Assembly (NCBI GenBank): GCA_000469685.2
Contig: LS997565.1
Span: forward strand, 7,141,005 to 7,205,004
Direction of reading: 5' to 3'
Length of the DNA stretch: 64,000 bases
DNA from: Haemonchus contortus
Taxonomy: Eukaryota; Nematoda; Chromadorea; Rhabditida; Trichostrongylidae
The notes below the pieces were generated by a model. The model did not search any database. It worked only from the letters and a program-made list of their open reading frames with translations, and was not told the origin of the DNA. Position numbers and translations under genes: made by a program. Shown here one piece after another: positions 10,001-22,000 of this stretch (the stretch's first letter is position 1; the number at the start of each line of letters is the position of its first letter).

Positions 10001-13000
10001 GGCCACTCTGGGTGAGTATTGACCCGGGATTCGATCCTAACCCTTTGTGTGTGACAAAGTGTCACTTGCCACTACCTCACCTTCGCCACTGCCATATACC
10101 ACTCAACTGAAAAAGGCAAAGAAGCACAGGTGAAATGCTCTGAAGCTTTAAGGAAACTGCCATTTTGGCTCTTTGCTGTGAGGAACGAGAACTAGACTTT
10201 GTAACAAGCACTCAAAAGACCTTTTGTTCGGGGTAGGCAAGCCAGGGAGACTGAATGGAAGACCACCACCCAAACATCAAGCTCTCCCAACCAGCCACCT
10301 TCGCCTGCTTTATCACGATTCTTCGAACTGGACAACTCAGCAGTATAATCGATCGCCTTTACTGGCTATTTATCATTTTTGCAAATTCCATGACTGTTTC
10401 TATTATTCATTCAATTTTTATAATTTCGTTACTATTTGTGTTTATTGTTGATTACTATAAGTTATCATCTAATAACAAAATATCCGTTAAGTATAGGATA
10501 GGAGCACGCGAACTCGCTCTCGTCATCAAGACGGAATGCAATTGCACTTTCTTGAAGATGATGCTTTCGTCACCCTAGTTCTTCATAACCATTAAAAACC
10601 ACCAGTTATTCTCCAGAGAAATCCTTTACTTTTATCTTGGCCGTTCAACGGCTCCCCCAAGAGGATGGTCCGGCATGCACCATACATGACCATTTCCCTT
10701 TGATTTGAACATCGACTCTTTTACTTTCCTTCCCACTTGGGCACGTTCGCCGTTGTTCAGCCTTAGCCATTAAATGATCGTTCACAGAGTTCCTATACCC
10801 CTGGACTGGGAAGGAGCTCTTCACTCAATCAGGAACCCAAGATTTTACAAAAACGAGAAGGACCGAGAAAACAAACGAGCAGGAAACGGTGGCAATCAGA
10901 GTTTTTGCTTTGGATGCCGATTAATGCCCACTTATGACAATGAAAAATTATAGCATGGAGCAGGCTGGGAAAAAACGAGATTGGCTGGCGTTCAAGGGCT
11001 GAGCCATTCATCAAGTAGTTTCTTTTGATTCTATAATAGAACCTATGTGAATAATCATGAGAATGATGAAAGCCGAAAAAAAGAACTTGCTCTTTTCTTC
11101 AATCGTGGTTTTCAGATGTGCTTTATAAACCTTTGTAATTTCGATTACTCCAAGATAAGATGAGATAAGACATAAGATATGATAAGGTAAGATAAGTTGA
11201 GATAAATATGATACGGTAAGATAAGGTGAGATAGGGATATCAGGCATAGGCTAGGTGAGTTACAAGTGAACAAAAATTACGAGAAAAAAGAAAAGCCACA
11301 CTCCTGGGCTGATAGAGAGCTCAAAATAAAATAAAAATAGTAAATCCGATGCCATAAAATAGTGGCAGGATAAGGAGATAAGATAATACAAGATAAGATA
11401 TGATACGGTGAGATAAGGTAAGATAAGGATACTAGGATAAGAATACGTGATCCACAAGTGAATAGAAACTCGAAAAAAAAAGAAAAGCCACCATCTTTTG
11501 CTCAAAATAAAACAAAAAATACGATGTCGTAAAATAATGGATAGGGAACCAGCGGTAGTGCCAGAAATATGATCAGCCAATTGCGAAATCTGGCAGCCGC
11601 CGGAGAATGGGAAACGGTAGCGTACCGTAGTGGAAGAGAAATGGATAAAATGTAAAAGAGTGTGAAGAAATGTGAAAAATGAAAGGCTGTCTTAGTAAGA
11701 AATAGTGACATCAACAGTGAAGATACTGAAAAACACTAAACGTTTTGGCTCACCCGAAATTTGACGTATGTAGTCTGCGAAGTTAGTGAGTGAACCTCCG
11801 CTTGATCCATATGAGCCCAGAAGTTGTTCCAGTGAGGATAACAGTACCATTGGTGCGCACCAGCTTCCCTATAAAACACAACTGGGAAAGGCTAAATTTT
11901 CGGAGCTCATGCAGGCTTTTTAGCAACGTAAAAGTATCTCAAGTACTTATTAAATAGATGAATAAATAAACAAATAAATAAATATATGCAATGAGAAAAT
12001 ACAAGAAGAATTGCTGGAAATGCTATTGAATAAGAAAAATCTTTGACAAACAGATTTCAACCCGGATAGTGACAGATAAGTGGGGAAAATAGATTGATTT
12101 TCAATAATCATGTTCAGAATGTGGGAAGATTAGCAAATGTCCAGATCAAATTGAAAGAAAAAGTTTGGGACCATAGAAATAAAAAGCTTGAAATAATAAA
12201 TCGATTTTTAAGGAGATCCTCAAATAAGGTCCCCTCGAGCTTGATGATCTGACAGTGAGATCGTAGACTGCTTCTCTGTTAAGGACTGATTCCCACCGGA
12301 TCCTGCACGATGATTCTTAATCGAAATCCCACATTTCACCTATTCACCAAAAACCTTCACCCAATGGGCGAAACTAAGTACCTACTCGCACAGTATAAAG
12401 TGCAACAAATAAATTTTCCGGATCATTTTCTACGGTGTCAAGCAAGGATCTCTTTATACTATCATAGAAGAACTCTCTATATTGTATTTTCAAGGGATTG
12501 CTCTCAAGTACTCGCCTAATTTTCATTTTATATAATTTATATTTCCTTTGTTGGACATATTATGTATTGATCTCAAATTCACTACCATTAACATACTTGT
12601 AAAGGGCATAAAAAGCAAAAAAATCTGACACAAGAATAGGTGAAAATGTAAGTGGTTGACTGAATGTTCAACTCTTTCCCATCCCAGCATTTTGCACAAG
12701 ATACATCTTATCCATCCTGGTGTTCCATACCTCTCCTTCTCTGTGCTCTGACGCCTCGTGTTAAAGAAGAATGGTCCCCCTTCTATTACATGTTCATCCA
12801 CAAATATATGTGATGATTATAATGGAAGTTACTGACCCTCCTTTTCATAAAGCAGTTTGTGCACCTTGATCGCTCATACGGTGCTGATCCTGACTCTCTT
12901 GGACATCCCTTGAATATTTTCTGAGCAGACAGAAACCTTCAGAATGAGGGCTATGCTCCCTGATCGTAGAGTATGGAGAAGCCTTGCTCTGACGGCCAAT

Positions 13001-16000
13001 TTGAAAATCGCGTTTTGTTGATTATGCCTTTTTTGCCAGGCTTCGATGTTTTGAAATTCAGGTACTCCTTTGGAACCGGAATGGTCAGGGATAGGTTTGA
13101 TTTACAGCCATACTAGTTCTTGAAGGTTCCAAGGTTAAATGAGAAGCCTTCCGCTAGGCTCTGACGGAACCGGTAGTGAAATGGTGCAATCTAATGAAAT
13201 AATACTGAACCGCTGTGGTCTGATCACATCGGGAAGGAGGCCACTTCTGGGTGAATCCATCGCAATTCTAACATCATTATGTACCAACTATAGATAATGA
13301 GTCTGTTTCCATTTACGTATTGCTACCACACCGTGATGGATGTTGACTAATTGTCTTCGGGAAGATTCTTGTTGCAGGGCAATCTGCATTTCCCCAGGGG
13401 ATATGTTTTCATTCCAAAAAACTTTTCTCGGCACTAATCAAAGCACAGACGTCCATTTACCAACTTTAACAAAGGGTTGGGCATTTGCTGTTGTTGGATT
13501 CTGGAAAATTCCAACATTCAGAAAATTTCTACGGGATGTGCTATGCATTCAACGCGAGCAGTAATTTGAGTCGAGTCTTCTTCAACCTATCAAATACTAG
13601 TTGTCACCATCTGGACCGCTTCTTTTGAGCCCTTTGTTTCTATTCTGTCAATCTAGTAAACCGCAACCTTACCAAAAAAAACTCTGGCTTGAACACCATT
13701 TACTTTTACATCAGTAATCTTGGTAATCAGCAAGTGCCCGTGGCCCCATTAGGCTCAATCAGGGCCCCTACATTAGTTTCTATGAGTGTGTCTCTCTACG
13801 AGTAGTCGAGTCCCCACTTTTCAAAGTTGTAGTAGGGGAGCGACTTAATGACTCCCTCAAATACAGCTGCCGGTAATAGCGAGGCACTTCAAACAACACT
13901 CACTCATCGCCAATTCAAAAAAAAAACGTATCACTTAATAGCACCGAAACCAATACCATTTACAAGACGCAATTATTTCTTAGAGCTTTTATCACCAATT
14001 ATTCTAATGTATCCCTCGATATCAATCACAACTATTCCTGGATGCTTACTGTTGCTTCATATTTGTCTCTCCATGGCACCAGAATTCACTAGAATAACCA
14101 CCATCCTAGAGATCTGCGGCATTATTTCGCCACTCAGTTTCTGAGTAGATGTCTTGCCTCCATCTATGACCTAGTTGAGTGCGTTAGCTAGTTGTCTCGC
14201 TAGCCGGTGTGCAGGGGGTAAAACCGCGATAATTCCCGCGCAACTAATCTGGACAGCCCTGTTCGCTTCCATTGGTGTAGTTCGCTTCAGAAAGCAATGC
14301 TCTTCTTGCTTTTCGTACTAATCCTATCTTATGGAATCGAAACGAGTCAGCCTCATTGCAGAGAAGATCCTGCTTAACATGGGCAGAAGTAGAGCGGCGG
14401 GTTTAGGTGCCGACCCACCCCGCAGTTTCGCTCTTACGCTAAATCACTTCTTTTATTTAGGTTAAGTCAATCGGTGCCATTCATAGCTGGATGACATCGA
14501 AGAGGAAAATAGCCTCTAATAAAACCTTCCATTGGTGTAAGATGAATCTAGGCTAGAAAACAGAGATTTCCCCAATGATTGGAAGCTTCACATATGGAAT
14601 CTCAGGCAGAGGCTGGTTCAGATCTCTCCTTCCTCATTTTATTCCATTGCCCTTTATTTTGCTTTCTTACTGCATGGGCAGCGGCTTCTCTATGAACAAT
14701 TTCTCAACGCTGGCTTATGTAGAGTAGTGGCATTTGACGTCGCCGTTGCAAAGACGCATCGGAGATCAGATCACGAAGGAATTAAGCCTCCATCCCTTCG
14801 ACTCCATGACTCTGAGTCATTCTAGCCAGTCAGATAATAGAATGCATAAGTTATACACCTGCTTTTATCCTCTAATCAGTGTATATGGTGAGAACACCTG
14901 GAGTTCCTGTGGAATCTCCTTCATCACAAGTTCTTTCTTAAGTATAATTTTCAAATAGACTTATCGTCACTTACCGTCCTTTGCAGTGCTCCTGCATCGC
15001 CGGCGAGGACTTCTGAATCATTAGCTGCTGCACTCGAACGTTCGCTACAGTACGATCGGAGTCGTGGACCGCCGGCGATGCCACCAGATGCCAAGGTGCT
15101 ACTCGTCATCGATAATCAGGTCGTCGACTGGTGAGAAATAATTCATTGTTTTGGAAATTACAAGCAATAGACGTTTCTGAAATCTAACAGTAAGCTTATC
15201 CCTACCAAACAAGAAGTAAAAGTTACTCAAATGTTTATATCCTCTCTAATTTTTCCATCGGACGGTAAGAAAAAACTGCTCATGGACTCTTCGGATTTCT
15301 TGAGCCACAAAAAGTGGCTTAGGTACCTCTGAAACGCTTGGGAAACTAGTTTCACTCGAGTTCTTCCATCATCACGGGATCATAGGTGGTGACAGAGGTA
15401 GTTAATCCATTCGTGCGACTACATCCATATTCCCTTTTTCTTCCCAATGCTACCCTCTACCCACTTTTTCCCACCAGATGCCATCTTGAATTTCGTCCCC
15501 TCATCCGAGGATGACCGAGTGCGGTAGTGCGGAACCTCTATTGTGGTCAGCAGACCCGAAGCTCCTTTTTTAAACTTGTGGGATTATCGGATAAGGCTGT
15601 CATCGATCTCTTATGTCCTCTACTCTGACAAATCAGGATATTACTTTCACTGTATCACTTTTGAACATGGCACACATTATTATGTGCGTATGACTAATCG
15701 AGACACTTTCAGGAGCAAGTATTTCCGAAATCCTAATGACTTTCCAATTCGGGTTGAACAGGTGATTTTTTGATAACTTTCTAGAAATTCTCAATTGGAT
15801 TAGTCAATACGGTAGCGAAAAAAAACCTAAAATAATAGAGTGGACTTACAGCAAATGCTCTTTGTTAGCTAGTTCTCTTACTCCGCTCCATGTCACGGTT
15901 AATAGGATATAGAGATAGCGAGGACCTTGTCAGAATCGCCAAGCGTTACGGAATCGGACAAACGAGCTGATTACGGTGTCTTGAAAATACTAAAGCTCAA

Positions 16001-19000
16001 CCCAATTATTTCCATCAGTAAGTAAGGACACTCAGAAGAGAACTTCGCTCTACACGAGTGGTAGCTCAGTATAATAGTTATTGAGGCCCTTCACATCTGC
16101 TGGGTTGAATGGGTAGGAGCCCCACCGATCTGTCTAACATTGCTGTTGCTAATCCAAAGTGTTGGCGGTTCCCAACATAGCAGCTATTTCAGGCAGACTT
16201 TCCCGAGCTCGACGTACTATGTACCGAACACAGCCTGACCATAGAAATCAATCAAGTCGGACGAGATCCAAGGTACAGACAAGGTTTCCTTTGAGCCAAT
16301 CTCTTAACTCAGCAAATCAAGAAGATGCCTCTCAGTGATCCCTTAAAGCAGCTTCTAGATTGCTATTGAGCCAATCACGACCGAACTTGCTTTTGAGAAA
16401 AACTCGTGGCTCCTGAGGCTATCCTATATGTGTTGCTGTATACAGGGTGCGCCATAAATATGGTAACAACTTTTCAGACCTCCGTAATTTCCTTGTTTGG
16501 AGAATTTCTCCAGATCTGCACCTCCCCTTACTTTTATGATGTACCTTAGCCCACATATTTACTTTGGTACTCTCAGTTCGTTAAATTTCGAAAAACGGTA
16601 GAGCTTCGTAGACACCAACCAACCGTTCCGTCCTTGCGCGCTTTTGAAGAGTGCTTTTCCGGGTTCGTTCCTCGTTTCAACATTTCCCACATGACAGTCT
16701 CTTGGATCGCGTTGCGTAGACAGGTCAATAACAAACCTCAATGCGGTCGTCTTGTCTCACATACGACCCCTTTTCCGAATACAATTCCTTGGGAAGGAGT
16801 AAGCTGCGGAACCTGCAGAAACACCAGAAAAATGGCTGCTGATTTGTTTGTATGTTCTAATCCGATGGGAGGAGTCTACCCAGAGCAAATAGAATTGTAT
16901 CCAGATAAGATTCGGACGCCCTATAAGCTTTTTGACGGGAAGAAATTGAAGAGAAAAATCAAGTGCCGTGCGTTACTTGCGCGCGGCACGCGCTTCGACA
17001 CACATTTTTTTGACTAAAGGATGTTTAGCGTGGAAGAAATGTTGAGATCTCAAAGTATACATATATTCTACACCAAGAGGGCTGAAGCCGTTGAGAAGAG
17101 TCAGATCGCCTCTCAAAGCCATTACTCCTCTTTCATGATAGTCTGGGCTAGAGTCTCTATCATTAGAGCGATATCGCGAATTTTGGTCAAGAGAAGTACA
17201 AGATTTACTCCGCACCTCTTTAAGAAGGGGTTTCCTGAAAGGGTGCAGTTGAGGGTCAAAGATTTTTCTAGGGATCAGACTTGAAAACAACGGCGCACTT
17301 GCTCATGAATGGGAAAATATCGAGACTGGTGGTAAAGAAGTGTTCGCGACCATATAACACCTTCCCATCCTTATACGAATTTCCCGGACCTCAATGTGAT
17401 GGGTCGCTGGATATAGCCCAGACTAGAGAGGATGACCTGCGCTTCAAGATGCACCACTATTGCTGCTCCTAAGGAATCATTGAAAAAATCCCAGGCTGGA
17501 GTTTTCCAAGAATCTCTGCGTGCCGCCGTCGATAAGTAGCCGCAGCGACTTTGAACTATAATTAGTACAGGAAACGGTTATATGAGATGACCGTGTGTTT
17601 GTTTTGTAGATGCGATGCATAGTAAATAGTTCACATGAATTCACCATGTATCAATTTTAACTGCTGTTTCTGTAGCCAAATTACTTTGTTACCATATTTA
17701 TGGCGCACCCTGTATATTGCTTTTGCGAAAACCAGCAGAAAATGCTCAACTTAAAGTTCGATGACGGTGAACTCGTCCAACAGTGGGCGGGGTCACCAAA
17801 TTTTGTAACGCTTGTTCCGATTTTTCTAACCCCTTGAAGCTACGACAACGCCATCATTGACCTTTGACGGTTCCCACCCACATAAACTTGAAAACCTTGC
17901 AGAAGTGCCCTTGTGTCTCTAATATAGTGTTTTTAATATTCTGAATACTATCATTGCAGGACCTTCTGTCCACAAGCAGCATTCGTTGGTCCATCAGCTA
18001 CGCGCAGTCCTCAGTCGAAGACAATTTTGCGAGCGTTGATAGCAGCTAATATCCCGTTTGTCAATAGTCACACGTCAATGATAGCTTTCATGGATAAAAA
18101 CAACTTGGTAAGTGAATTTTTCCTGATTCCAGCTTTCAAAATAGAAAAAGTAAACCACAAACAAAAAAAGAATGTAAAATGTAAATTTTTCTCACAACCC
18201 CTTTACTTTCCAGCGGATAAATCAACATTTGGCCTATGCCGAGATTCAGAGAAAGCCGTGCATGGCGTCTACTCACTACGTTTCTGATGATTACCTTCAT
18301 TAATTTTAATACTTTTGGTCGACAAAAATCCTACGAGGGCCGTCTTCAAATCACTTCAGTTCTGAATCTTTTGTTTTGAGAAGGTTAAAGGCACCGTTTA
18401 CGATAAATTCAATGTACCCTTTTTTGACGGGAATTCATAGAACTACTCTAGAATAAAGCGATAACAACGCAAAAAGCGCAAAAAACGATGAACAAAAAGA
18501 AATAGAAAGAGTCAAAAAAGAGCTGGAAAGGGGGGTTGGACGAGTTTCACATTGGAAGAACGGCGGTTAAGGGAGAGTTCGGGCGAGTGCAGTTAGGCGA
18601 CGCAATGTCTGCAATAGCAGACAACACACCCAAGCAGACAACTTCGCCCAATGCGAAAGTGATGAACGGCAATTAGATTTCGTAGTCAGTCTAGCGAGGG
18701 GCGGAGGCCTCCCGTCCCCCAATGTTCCTGTCCTTTTTGTGCCCTATCCAGACCGTTTTCCTACCTCATTCCTGCACAAATGGTATCAGAAGGGGCGTCG
18801 AATTCAAACCATGTGCAGATCTCCGGAACCATTTTGTTTCGTGAACAGTGCCTTTAAAAAAAAAGGAAAAGTCGAGCAGTTAATTCATAAAAAATTATGA
18901 TTACATGCATTTGGACATCTTTTTTTTTTAAGTACTTCCCAAGTCTTCTAGCCGAAACACACCGAAAACTTTCTTTTTCACAATTTTTTCGGACTTCGTA

Positions 19001-22000
19001 GGATGGGACTGATTTTTGGGAAGTACGTCCGTTGCGCGCGTCCGTCGAAAGAAGGTAACCCCGCCCGCTTCGCGCGCGGCGAACCCTTTTGAGGTCTCAA
19101 GATTACATTACATTACATTACATTACCACCAAAGGTCAGTGGAGCGAACGATTTGCATGTGTCCGTTTTATCGTGACCTAGTTTTGGCGGACGCGCGCAA
19201 CGAAGCGCACCCGATTTTTTGATATCCTCAAACCACTAGCACCAGTGTAACTCAAGTGTAATTTTGGAAAGATCAATACACTTAGTTTCCATTAACGATG
19301 CCGTTAATATGAAAAAGAATTTTTACGGTATAAGTGATCCTGTGGAAACATAAAACTCAGAATTCTTGAAAAAATTCAAAAAAGTATTTTAGTGGGTGCG
19401 CGTTTATATCGTAGTGTTTGTAGGTTGATACGATATCGAAAATGTGATTCACTCTTTGCTTTTCCACGGATAATTGCAAAATTTTCATGAGCATCGCTCT
19501 CGGTTAGAACTCCAATTCTTCACGTTTATTTTTGTAATAAATAATTCTCAATAAGAAATTTTGAGTAGAGAGTGAGAAATACATAACACAGTTAAAAGAA
19601 AAACGTTCTAGCCACCCAACGTTCATATGAATTCCCGGAATAAGGATATATTCTTCTTCTTTCGACTACGTCCCACACAGAAGCTCGTTTGCTTTTTGTG
19701 GTATTGACACCAATTTCATGATTTTCAGAAGAAGCAGTTACGTAAGCTGGTGCTTCCCGATAATAGCCGTATACCGTTCTTGCCAACGATACACTATCCC
19801 CATTTTCATCGATTCGTGAGTGATTTTGAACAGATATTGACATTACCTTTTTCATTCAAGCCCTACTGGTCACATCTTTGCTATCTTCTAAATCGGGAAT
19901 AATAGGCGCTCTGAGTAGTCAAAGCGTTAAACCTTGCCACGCTTTCCCCCTAGAAGTTCATTAAAAATAACCTGCTGATGCAGATGAACTGGCGCAGCCT
20001 AGGTGCAATAGACCCAACAAACAGTTTGGTCCCCCACGATTGACTGAATGACAATCAGAATTCAAATGACCTTGAGACAGCTAGCTAGAAATCCCTGCCG
20101 CCGTCAGCGAATAGGATTTTTCCATGCACATGATTGAAAGCCCATCTTTCAGAAATTTTGAGGTATTTCTTAAGGGTAATAGTGTTGGTACAGAACAGTG
20201 AGTCGGTTACGAATAAGGATAAAGGATAAGGATAAAGTTTTTGGCGTTAATCAAGGGATGCGCCCCCGCACTCGACTTCCATTCAGAATCGTAGTGGCGT
20301 AATGAGTGCGTACGTGGCCTATACAATGACTTGCGGTGGCCAGCCGATGTACAAGTCAGTGCTTTTATCCTCCCAGACGAGTTTGGTACCAATTAACCGA
20401 CCTCGGAGGGATGGAAGGCTTGATTGTTCAATGCGGATATCGATGCGGGATTCGAGCCCACGACCGTGCATGTGATATAGTGCGCCACTTGCCACTATAC
20501 CTCCTCCGCCGGCTACGAATAAAGTGCGGAAATCCACAGATTCCGCAGAGTAGAAACGGAAAGAAGCGAATTGTAAGGCTTTATCGCGAGTGCTGTACAA
20601 GATTAGGACGATAGGGATGTCTGGACGAAATCCCAGCCGTGTGCCATTGCACAAACAGTTGGCTACAGCATCACTGCTGCCATAAATGGTTTTGCACTAT
20701 AGCTACGAGTCAGGTTATGGAACGATCACCGTTTTGATTTCCATAATATGTGCTCTGTTAAGAGTGGCGCAGCCTTCACAAGGGTGTTAAAGCTCTCCCG
20801 TATCTGATTGTGGCTTGCGGAGATTCCAATCACTGAGCCCTATCCAAGCCGTTTTTAGACTCAAAAATCCTCCATGTGACATCTTTGGAGAACTGATTTG
20901 TAAGTCCATCCTCATACTTAGAACCAAGTCTACGCATTGCGGAACTGATTTCAGCAATTATCTAAAGAAATTTTTCTGGCTGCTATTTGTTTCAGATAAT
21001 TTTTACTGTTAGTTCTTGAAACAAAACCACTCAGAGAAAACTATAGGAAACCAGTTGGACTTTTCATTAACGTTAAAAAATTTCAGCATCAACCAACAAC
21101 TTTTCCTGTGGTGATTTCTGTTAACGAAGGCTACCAGGGAATCGGCAAGATGAAAGTGAACAGTCAAGAAGAATTGTGTGATGTTGAAGGCATGCTCCAG
21201 ATTATGGGCAAAGGCGATACCGAGGTGAGTTCACAATTCAGCATCAGAATGTTCTGCAGTTTCATTTAACTTATCCATTCAGCTCTTGGTAGCGAGTGTT
21301 CACCAAGTTGGGCCCTATCAGGTTGAAGCGCAATTTACCTTTGGAGATGACAGACATGATTGCGCCGTAGATTCTATGAGCCTGATCTAACCTATGCGCG
21401 CTGTCTTCAAGCCGTTTTTCGCAGTTAGGAGGAGTCTGTAGAACATTAGAGGAGATCTCGGGTCCCATCGACTGCTTCGCGACTGCGGGCGTCAGAGGAC
21501 AAGATATCCCAGTGTTACTCATGCAAACCCTTGTTGATGGGAATACACTAGAAACTGGCCTAAGAAATTGCAAACTTGCAGGGGGTTGAATTCCGGATTG
21601 ATACCCGCCTAGGCCAACCAAGCCTTCCATCCCTCCGGCGTCGGTTAATTGGCACAAGATTCGTCTGGGAGGATAAAAGCACTGACTTGTACACCGGCTG
21701 GCCACCGCAAGTCATTGTAGAGGCCACATACGCACACATTACGCCACTAAGATTCTGAATGGAAGTCGAATGTGGGGCGCACCCTCTGATGGATTGATTA
21801 ACACCAGAAACTTTATCCTTCATCCTTTTTGTATCACTTTACATGGTGAGAGACTATACATGGCAAGAGGCCTAATTTCTTTGATATTTAGGTGGAAGTG
21901 GAGCCGTATGTTGATCTGAAGTTTGACGTACATGTACAAAAAGTTGGTCACGACATCAAAACTTTTTTGCGTAGGGGTATATCGAAGAACTGGAAAAGCA

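Noticed and set aside
16055..16135. tRNA-like GAGTGGTAGCTCAGTATAAT
   Set aside because: The D-arm resemblance is isolated. There is no matching T arm or acceptor stem, and it lies in a synapsin intron.
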